The notes under the pieces were generated by a model that saw only the letters and a list, made by a program, of their open reading frames with translations, had not been told where the DNA came from and made no database searches. From DASVSE01 sp036399715 (GTDB taxonomy: Bacteria; Bacteroidota; Rhodothermia; Rhodothermales; Rubricoccaceae), in contig DASWMO010000195.1 in the NCBI GenBank assembly GCA_036399715.1, positions 1 to 36,628 of the forward strand: a DNA stretch of 36,628 bases, given 5' to 3'. A program made the position numbers and the translations under genes. Below are positions 24,041 through 30,905 of the stretch, piece after piece (the first letter of the stretch is position 1; every line of letters begins with the position of its first letter).

Positions 24041-25488
24041 GCGGCTGCTGGGACTTGCCCGCGCGCCCGCTGCGCCGTTCCCTGAGCGACCGCCCACAGC
24101 GCAGTCAGGACGGTCATCTGATCCGCGAGCTCGAACGGGCTTGACGCATACGAAACAAGCGCGATGCCTAAGAGGGACGCCCCTGCGGCACCTGCCAGCG
24201 CGCGGTGGCGCCCACTGAGCCGGAGATCTCTCACCGCGAGCACACCACAGGCCGCGCTCCCAGCCCACACCCAGACCACGAGCATGAGCCCCCACAGGCC
24301 CAACTTGAGCCACACGCCGAAGTACGCGTTGTGAACGAATCCCCACGTCTGCGACCCCTGCGCGAGCAGGCTGTAATAGCTGTATGTCGCGCCCCACCCG
24401 TGTCCGACCACCGGGTTCTCGCGAATCACCCGCCACACGCCCGCATTCTCGGCGAACCGGTTGATCAGCGATAGGTCGGCCGACGCGGCCGTCGAGAGGG
24501 TCAAGAACCGCTTCGCGATCCCTGTCCCGAGCAGCATCACGTATTGCGGGGCTACGACGAAAGCCACCACGAGGAGAGCCCCGAACCCGACTACGCCCGC
24601 ACCCGCGAGGTGGCGCCGCTGCTGCGAGCGGCTCATCACGAACAGCACAGCGAGGGCGAGGACGGTCGCGACCCAGAAGCCGCGGGACTTGGACAGGATG
24701 AGCCCCCCGACGGCGATGCCGAAGAGAGGGAGGTAGCTCGCGAATCCGGTCCACGTCCGGGTCGACATCAGCAGCCCCGTGGCGAGCATCGTTGCTGCCA
24801 TCATCATGATCTCGCCGTACGACACGCGGACGTCAATGATCTCGTACAGCTTTGTGGCGTCCTGAAGCGCTTGCCTCGTCAGGATGGCATTCTCCGTGGC
24901 GGCGACGATCCCGAGCACGATCAGAGCGCCGGCCATGAGTTCGGGCCCTAGCCGCTCCCGAGCGCACGTCTGTTTGATCGGGAAGTAGAGCAGCACCGGC
25001 ACGAAGGCCTGGAGCTGGATCACGATCTCAGACACCGGATTCCCGAACAGCACGCCGAGGACGAGCCCGAGGCCGATCCCGAGGAGGATCAGGAGCGCCG
25101 CCCCGGCGTCCGTCCAGCTCACGACGAGGCGCTCGCCCGACGCCCATCGGGGGATATGCCAGGTCAGGAGAAACACGAGCAGGTAAAATCCGAAAATCGC
25201 CTTCCCGGCAGGCAGGTCGTCCGCGACGCCTGAAAGCAACAGGCTGAGCACGACGGCCGTGGCAGCCCCCCATCCGGGCAGTCGGAGGGCGGTTACCATG
25301 CCGACCGCCGCCACAACCGTGAGCGGCACGGCGAGGATGGCACCGGGCGCGACGGCGGCCAGCCCGAAGGCCGCAGCTAGCCCGGCTGCCCCCAGAAGCA
25401 CGAGCATGCTGCCCCCCCACACCTGAATCCGTCGGGTGAGAAAGGCCTCGCGGGCCGTCAGGCCTGCTGGAGGCGTCACGTCCACCAT
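24037..25488 (-). CDS. O-antigen polymerase/ligase family protein (Wzy/WaaL-like)
   Basis: A 483-residue protein with about 11-12 hydrophobic segments and one large periplasmic loop (roughly residues 330-390) that contains ENPVVGHGWGATYSYY and GFVHNAYFGVWLKLGLWG: the Wzy_C pattern of a conserved loop followed by HN-x-Y at the start of the next TM. It would polymerise repeat units or ligate polysaccharide on the periplasmic face. ATG 25488 overlaps the preceding stop as TAATG. Wzy and WaaL cannot be told apart by motif; the flippase and Wzz-like neighbours favour a polymerase. Confidence 0.82.
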   Translation of the reverse strand: MVDVTPPAGLTAREAFLTRRIQVWGGSMLVLLGAAGLAAAFGLAAVAPGAILAVPLTVVAAVGMVTALRLPGWGAATAVVLSLLLSGVADDLPAGKAIFGFYLLVFLLTWHIPRWASGERLVVSWTDAGAALLILLGIGLGLVLGVLFGNPVSEIVIQLQAFVPVLLYFPIKQTCARERLGPELMAGALIVLGIVAATENAILTRQALQDATKLYEIIDVRVSYGEIMMMAATMLATGLLMSTRTWTGFASYLPLFGIAVGGLILSKSRGFWVATVLALAVLFVMSRSQQRRHLAGAGVVGFGALLVVAFVVAPQYVMLLGTGIAKRFLTLSTAASADLSLINRFAENAGVWRVIRENPVVGHGWGATYSYYSLLAQGSQTWGFVHNAYFGVWLKLGLWGLMLVVWVWAGSAACGVLAVRDLRLSGRHRALAGAAGASLLGIALVSYASSPFELADQMTVLTALWAVAQGTAQRARGQVPAAA

Positions 25489-26780
25489 TACCGCGCGGCC
25501 AGCGCTGCCTCGGCGCGGGCCATCCGCGCGGCCGCGCGCGGCGCGGCGAGGCGGAGCAGCGCCAGCCCGGCCACGACCGCGACCGCCAGCACGAGCGCCG
25601 ACAGCGTGATCCCGAGCACGATCGTCGACCGCTTCGGGTCAGACTTCTTCACCGGCACGGCGGCTGTGTCGATGACCTGCACGGCCGACGTGACCTGCCG
25701 CTCGCCGAACGTCGCCTGCTCGTAGAGCGGCCGCACGAACTCGATAATCTGCGCCTGAATGAGCTGTTCCTGCTGGAGCTGTGCGTACTGCCGCCCGACC
25801 TGCGGCAGCTCAGAGAGCGGGACGGGCATGAGCGCGCTCCCGCCCGACGTGAGCCGATCCAACTGCCCGCGCGCCGCTTCCAGTGCGGCGCGAGCCGACG
25901 TGACCTCGGCATTGTCGCCGTCGCCGTACAGCGAGACGACCGACTGGTAGTAGATGTCGGCCTGTGCGACCGCCGCCGAGGCCGACGTGATCGCCGACAT
26001 CAGGGCCTCGCCCTGGATGCCTGGCTCCGTGATGCCCGAACGCTCTTGAAACGCCTGGATCTCGCCCCGCACCGAGTCTAGAGCTGCCTCGGCTTCCCCC
26101 AGCCGCGTCTCGATAAACACGCGCCGCTCGCTCGCCGACTCGCTCGACAGGCGCGTGTTCTCGGTGTTGAGCTCGTCGACGAGGTAGTTCGCCATCGCGG
26201 CCGCCCGCCGCGGGCTGAGATCGCGCACGCTGATGGCCATGTAGTTGTACTCCAGACTGACGTCGAAGCCCACGTTCCGGCGAAACTTGTCGGCGGCGGC
26301 GGCGACGGGCGAGGGCTGGTCGCCGGTCTCGTACACGTCGGCGAGGTTGAAGCGCTCGACAACCCGCTCGGTTACGGTTCGGCTCGTCAGAATGGCGAGG
26401 TAGCGGGTGTAGTCGCCACTGCCGCCGCCGAGCAGGCCGCTCGCGCCCGGAGCGACGCTCTCGACGAGTGAGGCCATCGATGACCCTCCGCCGCTCGCGG
26501 GCAGCATCACACGGGCCTCAGACCGGTAGTAATTCGGGAGCGAGAGCGCAAACGCGACCGCCGCCGCCGCCGCGAGGACGGTGAATGCGAGGATGGGCCA
26601 CCGCCGCCGCCACACCGCCGCCCCGATGAACCAGAGCGCATCGGGGCCGTCAGGGACCTGGAGGCTCCTCTCCCGTGGACCGCTATCCGCGCCGTGCTCG
26701 CCCCCGTCAGGCCACAGAGGAGGCTCGACGTCGAACGCGGGGCCGTCGCCTGTAGAGGGTTTCTGGGTTGTTCGGGCCAT
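25488..26780 (-). CDS. Wzz/chain-length determinant-like polysaccharide co-polymerase
   Basis: A 430-residue protein with two membrane segments, one near residues 62-82 (PILAFTVLAAAAAVAFAL) and one near 395 (IVLGITLSALVLAVAVVAGLALL). Between them lies a long periplasmic helical domain with a predicted coiled coil (GEAEAALDSVRGEIQAFQERSG). The first ~55 residues are cytoplasmic and Pro/Gly-rich. There is no C-terminal tyrosine-kinase (BY-kinase) domain, so this is a Wzz-type rather than a full Wzc-type protein. It sets polysaccharide chain length with the Wzy-like protein. It lies 29 bases after the export gene. Confidence 0.85.
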   Translation of the reverse strand: MARTTQKPSTGDGPAFDVEPPLWPDGGEHGADSGPRERSLQVPDGPDALWFIGAAVWRRRWPILAFTVLAAAAAVAFALSLPNYYRSEARVMLPASGGGSSMASLVESVAPGASGLLGGGSGDYTRYLAILTSRTVTERVVERFNLADVYETGDQPSPVAAAADKFRRNVGFDVSLEYNYMAISVRDLSPRRAAAMANYLVDELNTENTRLSSESASERRVFIETRLGEAEAALDSVRGEIQAFQERSGITEPGIQGEALMSAITSASAAVAQADIYYQSVVSLYGDGDNAEVTSARAALEAARGQLDRLTSGGSALMPVPLSELPQVGRQYAQLQQEQLIQAQIIEFVRPLYEQATFGERQVTSAVQVIDTAAVPVKKSDPKRSTIVLGITLSALVLAVAVVAGLALLRLAAPRAAARMARAEAALAAR

Positions 26781-26809
26781 AGCGCGTCGGCCGGCGGGAC
26801 GCTGCCGGG

Positions 26810-28537
26810 TCAGTTCTGAGTGGTGAGGGCCGCGTATGCGAGGATAGCCGACACTGCTGTCCCGATGACGCCGAGGGCAACCGTGACGAACTGGTACCGT
26901 GCCGTGCGGCGCTCGCGGGCATCCTCGCGCGCGTCCTGGCGCTCCTGGAGTGCGAGCTGCGCGAACTCGGCTGTGTCCGGCGACGGCAGGCTGTTCACGA
27001 ACACGGCGTCGCCGGGCTGGACGACCGTCTCCGCCCCCTCGACGAGTTGCTCCGTCGCCGCATCGACGACGTAGACGTTGGCAGCCGCCGGCCCGAGCCC
27101 GCCGGCCTGCTCGATGTAGCTCGCCGCGGTCGTGCCGGGCGAGTACGGGACGTATCCGCCACGCAGCACGCGGCCGTAGACACGCACGAGCCCGTTGTCG
27201 AAGGGGACCGTGAGCAGGTCGCCGCCGCGCAGCCGGACGTCCTGCGTGCCGGCGACGGCGCGCTCGGGGTCCAGCGCGACGCGTGGCGCGCGCTGCGTCT
27301 GGCGCGCGTAGAACTGGCGCCCGAACAGGCCGCCGAGCAGGTCGGACTCGACCGAGACGTCGGGCGCCGTATCTGCCTCGACGACGGCCGTCGTGACGGA
27401 CGGCCGCGGCCGACGTTCGAGGCGGACGCCGCGCACGAGCGCGTCCTCACGCAGACCACCGGCCATCGCGACAAGCCCTGCAACCGACGTCTCGCCCGAC
27501 GTCACGGGGTACAGGCCGGGGAATCGGACCGCTCCGACGACCTCGACGCGGTCCGCGTCGGGGTTGGCCGGGACGGCGTAGATCTGGTCGCGCGGCCGCA
27601 CGTCGAGCGTCTGGGCCTCGCCGTAGGACACCTCGCGGACATCGGAGGTGCCCGTCGCGGTCGGCCGGACGCGGCGCACGCGGGCGATGCGCGCCGACGC
27701 GTCCGAGCCGCTGGCGACCGTCAGCAGGTCCGCAGCCGTGTCGCCATCGCGGGCGTCGTAGGTGCCGGGCCGGTCGACGGCACCGTCCACGACGACGCCC
27801 TCGACGAGCGGGTCGAACGTCGGCACGTTGATCGCGTCGCCGTCCTGGAGGTACGGGTTGGCCGCGAGGTCGCCGGTCGCGAAGTAGCGCATGAGGTCCA
27901 CGACGCCGCGCTCGCCCGAGCGCCGCACGACGGACACGTTGCGGAGGGCCGGCCACCGCGTCTCGGTCCGGTCCACGCCCTGCGTGTACTGCGCGAGGGC
28001 AAAGATCTCGGTCCCGCTCGCCTCGACGATGGCGTCCTCGACGCGCGCGACGGCCGGCACGAGGTGGCGCCCGGGCTGCGGCACGCGGCCGGAGACGTGG
28101 ACATAGAACTCGCGCGGGGCGCTCAGCGAGACGTCGGTCGTGACGTTCTGGTAGCGCGCGCGCAGGGCTGCCTGGACGTCAGCGCGGACGCGCGCGAGCG
28201 TGCGGCCTGCCGCGGCGAACGTGCCCGCCTCGGGCACGACGAGGCGCCCGTCCGCCGAGACCGTCGCTGGCACCTGACGCGGGACCGACCCGCCGACGAC
28301 GACCGTGAACACGTCGCCCGGCCCGACGATGTAGGCCTCGGCGTCGAGCGCGCCTTCGAGGGCGAGGCGGCTACTGGCCTCACTCTGGCGCGGCAGAACG
28401 GCCGGTGGGCTCCCCAGGGCCCCGCCCGGCACCGTCCGTGGGGCGGCCGGTACCTGCGCTGCGGACGGCCATGCAAGGCCGGCGGCGACGATCAGGCAGG
28501 CGGCGGACAGAACAGTCCCGCGGACAAAAACACCCAT
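26810..28537 (-). CDS. SLBB-domain polysaccharide export protein (Wza-like)
   Basis: A 575-residue protein with an N-terminal signal peptide (MGVFVRGTVLSAACLIVAAGLAWPSAAQ; no lipobox Cys). The Poly_export domain follows: AEAYIVGPGDVFTVVVGG, then a beta-strand-rich part. Next come at least three SLBB repeats of the form V-x-G-x-V-x-x-P-G-x-Y (VEGVVVDGAVDRPGTY, VEVVGAVRFPGLY, VRVYGRVLRGGYVPY). A C-terminal membrane segment, FVTVALGVIGTAVSAILAYAAL, ends the protein. It is the outer-envelope exporter of a Wzx/Wzy polysaccharide system and is the first gene of the operon. Lack of lipidation plus a C-terminal TM departs from classical Wza. Confidence 0.85.
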   Translation of the reverse strand: MGVFVRGTVLSAACLIVAAGLAWPSAAQVPAAPRTVPGGALGSPPAVLPRQSEASSRLALEGALDAEAYIVGPGDVFTVVVGGSVPRQVPATVSADGRLVVPEAGTFAAAGRTLARVRADVQAALRARYQNVTTDVSLSAPREFYVHVSGRVPQPGRHLVPAVARVEDAIVEASGTEIFALAQYTQGVDRTETRWPALRNVSVVRRSGERGVVDLMRYFATGDLAANPYLQDGDAINVPTFDPLVEGVVVDGAVDRPGTYDARDGDTAADLLTVASGSDASARIARVRRVRPTATGTSDVREVSYGEAQTLDVRPRDQIYAVPANPDADRVEVVGAVRFPGLYPVTSGETSVAGLVAMAGGLREDALVRGVRLERRPRPSVTTAVVEADTAPDVSVESDLLGGLFGRQFYARQTQRAPRVALDPERAVAGTQDVRLRGGDLLTVPFDNGLVRVYGRVLRGGYVPYSPGTTAASYIEQAGGLGPAAANVYVVDAATEQLVEGAETVVQPGDAVFVNSLPSPDTAEFAQLALQERQDAREDARERRTARYQFVTVALGVIGTAVSAILAYAALTTQN

Positions 28538-28576
28538 GGTGCGGGAATGGAGGGCCGGGAGGCGACAGACAGTGCG

Positions 28577-28584
28577 CGAAGGTA
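28577..28584 (-). promoter_or_regulatory. Candidate promoter of the polysaccharide operon (-33 TTG / -7 TACCTTCG)
   Basis: On the minus strand TACCTTCG resembles the Bacteroidota -7 element TAnnTTTG. A TTG lies 21 bases upstream, near the expected -33 distance. Transcription would start about 35 bases before the ATG at 28537. On the plus strand the adjacent TACGTTGC (28583-28590) could serve ispE, making this a compact divergent region. Confidence 0.35.
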
Positions 28585-28654
28585 CGTTGCGCCGTTCGGG
28601 GCCGCCAAGCCGCGCGCCTGTGCCCCACCGTCCCTTCGCCGACTCTTCCCCGCC

Positions 28655-29506
28655 GTGCCCGTGCTCGCCCAGGACGCCCCGGCCAAGCTCAACCTCGGCC
28701 TCCGCGTCCTGCGAAAGCGGCCGGACGGCTTCCACGACCTCGAAACGGCCTTCGTCCCGCTCGGCTGGGCGGACGGGCTCACGGCCACCCCGGCCGGCAC
28801 GCTCACGCTGTCGTGCTCGGACGCGTCCTTGCCGACCGACGCGTCGAACCTCGTGGTCCGGGCCGCGCTCGCGCTCGCGCGGCACGCCAGCGTCGAACCC
28901 TGCGCGACCCTCACGCTCGTCAAGCGCGTGCCCTACGGTGCCGGGCTAGGCGGGGGCTCGTCGGACGCCGCGGCGGCGCTGCGACTGCTCGCCCGCCTCT
29001 GGAAACTCGACGTCCCCGAGGCCGAGCTGCACGCGCTCGCGACCGGGTTGGGCTCCGACGTGCCGTTTTTCCTGCTCGGTGCGCCGGCCCTCGCAACCGG
29101 CCGCGGCGAACTCCTGACGCCGCTCATGGGCGACGATGGGACGGCATGGCGGTGCCCGTTCGCGCTCGTCGTCGTCGTGCCGCCGGTCCACGTCGCGACG
29201 GCCGAGGCGTACCGCCTCGTCGTGCCCGACGCCCGCCCGCGGCCGGACCTCCGCGCGACGGTCCTCTCGGACGACCTCGGCTGCTGGACCCGCGAACTCA
29301 CCAACGACTTCGAGGCGCCGCTCGTCGCGCGGCATCCCGCCATCGGCGCCGCCCGCGACGCGCTTCGCGAGGCGGGCGCAGGCTACGCCGCGATGTCGGG
29401 TTCGGGCAGCGCCGTTTTCGGTGCGTTCGAACGTCCCGCCCAGGCCATCGCTGCGGCAGAGCAGCTTGCTGCGGCCGGCTGCCGGACGTGGACCGACGCG
29501 GCGTAG
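28655..29506 (+). CDS. ispE: 4-diphosphocytidyl-2-C-methyl-D-erythritol kinase
   Basis: A 283-residue GHMP kinase of the methylerythritol phosphate pathway; it phosphorylates CDP-ME with ATP in isoprenoid precursor synthesis. Seen are AKLNLGLRVLRKRPDGFHDLETAF (the substrate-binding N-terminus with the catalytic Lys/Asp region), the GHMP motif PYGAGLGGGSSDAAAALR and a C-terminal AAMSGSGSAVFGAF. GTG 28655 is chosen because there is no ATG and VPVLAQDAPAKLNLGL is the family's start. It is divergent from the polysaccharide operon and convergent with sbcD (27 bp gap). Confidence 0.95.
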   Translation: MPVLAQDAPAKLNLGLRVLRKRPDGFHDLETAFVPLGWADGLTATPAGTLTLSCSDASLPTDASNLVVRAALALARHASVEPCATLTLVKRVPYGAGLGGGSSDAAAALRLLARLWKLDVPEAELHALATGLGSDVPFFLLGAPALATGRGELLTPLMGDDGTAWRCPFALVVVVPPVHVATAEAYRLVVPDARPRPDLRATVLSDDLGCWTRELTNDFEAPLVARHPAIGAARDALREAGAGYAAMSGSGSAVFGAFERPAQAIAAAEQLAAAGCRTWTDAA

Positions 29507-29533
29507 CCCCGCGCGGCACCGCCGCACGCAGAA

Positions 29534-30820
29534 TCAGTCCAGCCCGTCGTCGAGGTCGAGCGCGGCGGCGACGAGCGCGTCCTTGAGCTTCGCGAGCGTC
29601 TCGTGCTGGTCCACGTACCGCTCGACGGCGTCGCGGAGCGACGTGTCCGAGCGGACGGTCGTTCGCTGGCGTCGGACGACCGGCGGCGCGTCGCGCTCGA
29701 TCGCCGCGACCGTGTCGGCCGCGGTGAGGGCCTCGCGGACCGCTCCGACATCGACCGTCTGGTTCTCGTCGGCCGTGTAGCGGACGCGCACGACGGCGTC
29801 CGTCACGTCGTGGCGGGCAATCTCGGCCAGGACAGCGGCCGTCGGGTCGGCCGTGCCCGTCGCGTCGGCCTCGATGGGCAGGAAGCGTCGCGCGGGCGTG
29901 TCGACGAACGTGTAGCGCGTCGTCTTGCGGCCGTCCTGGCCCGGCGGGTCGATCTCGACGATCACGAAGCCCTTGCGGTCGTCGTGCTCCTTGAACGAGA
30001 TGCGCTCGATGGACGACGAGTAGACGACTGGCGGGCCCTCGCCGCGTTCGAACGCGTCGCGGTTGCGGTCCTGGTAGCGGTGGATGTGGCCGAGGGCGAC
30101 GTAGTCGAACGCCGGGCGCCCGTCCGGCGCGGCCGGCGTGAGCTGGGCGGCCGTGAACGTCGGCTCGTGGGCGATGAGCGAGGCGCGCTCGGACCCGCCG
30201 AGGTCGGCGCCCTGGACCGTGAGGTGCGCCGCGACAATGGCCGGCATCGCCGGGTCGATATCGGCCGCGCAGTCGCGGACGAAGCCGGCGTAGACGTCCT
30301 CGATGAACGTCCGGACCTCGTGAGGCGTCTTGGCGCGGTGCTCGTCGCGGGTGAGGATCTTGGACCGGATCGGCCACGGGAGGGCGACCAGCTGGAGCGG
30401 GCCAGCGAGCGTCTCGATGGGGCCGTGCGCCTGGCCGGGTGCGCAGAACGTCGGCTGGGCGAAGATCTCGACGCGCCCCGAGCCGCCCCCGAGGACGCCG
30501 AAAATGTCCACGGACGACGCCTTCCCGAACGTGACCGGGTGGTCGTGGTTGCCGACGATCATCACGACCGGGATGCCGGCCTCGGCGATGGGGCGCATCG
30601 CCTCGGCAAACTGCTTCTGCTGCGTCGGCGTCGGGTCGGCCGTCCGGTAGGCGTCGCCGCAGAAGAGGAACAGGTCCACGCGCTCCTCCACGGCCCGGGC
30701 GACCATCGCGTCGAAACAGCGGCGGAAATCCAGAAGGCGCGTGTTGAGGCCCGTCTCGGGGTCGAGGCGCCCGTGCGTCTCGTAGCCGAGGTGGAGGTCG
30801 GCGCAGTGGAGAATCTTCAA
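29534..30820 (-). CDS. sbcD: Exonuclease SbcD-like metallophosphoesterase
   Basis: A 428-residue calcineurin-like nuclease. The metal-site motifs are HCADLHLG (Asp-His), FCGDAYRTADPT (GD), VMIVGNHDHPV (GNHD), VAAHLTV (H) and LGHIHRYQ (GHxH). The C-terminal ~130 residues form the SbcD/Mre11-type capping and ATPase-interaction part. With SbcC it forms an ATP-dependent nuclease that opens hairpins and processes DNA ends. The only start in frame near the domain is TTG 30820 (LKILHCADLH, preceded by CCCC). No sbcC follows; the next gene is ispE, convergent, so the partner must be elsewhere or be absent. Confidence 0.87.
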   Translation of the reverse strand: MKILHCADLHLGYETHGRLDPETGLNTRLLDFRRCFDAMVARAVEERVDLFLFCGDAYRTADPTPTQQKQFAEAMRPIAEAGIPVVMIVGNHDHPVTFGKASSVDIFGVLGGGSGRVEIFAQPTFCAPGQAHGPIETLAGPLQLVALPWPIRSKILTRDEHRAKTPHEVRTFIEDVYAGFVRDCAADIDPAMPAIVAAHLTVQGADLGGSERASLIAHEPTFTAAQLTPAAPDGRPAFDYVALGHIHRYQDRNRDAFERGEGPPVVYSSSIERISFKEHDDRKGFVIVEIDPPGQDGRKTTRYTFVDTPARRFLPIEADATGTADPTAAVLAEIARHDVTDAVVRVRYTADENQTVDVGAVREALTAADTVAAIERDAPPVVRRQRTTVRSDTSLRDAVERYVDQHETLAKLKDALVAAALDLDDGLD

Positions 30821-30845
30821 GGGGATGATGGATGGGGACGGGGAT

Positions 30846-30887
30846 GGGCAGGCGGGATGAGCACGCATCTGCTCATCCCGCCTGCCC
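30846..30887 (-). terminator. Perfect 18-bp inverted repeat with 6-nt loop
   Basis: GGGCAGGCGGGATGAGCA (30846-30863) pairs exactly with 30870-30887 around CGCATC. It lies 18 bases after the end of the PBP1A gene and 25 bases before the sbcD start. There is no poly-T. It may end transcription of the PBP1A operon, or form an attenuator-like or REP-like structure. Confidence 0.6.
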
Positions 30888-30905
30888 GCATTCCCTATCC
30901 CACCG

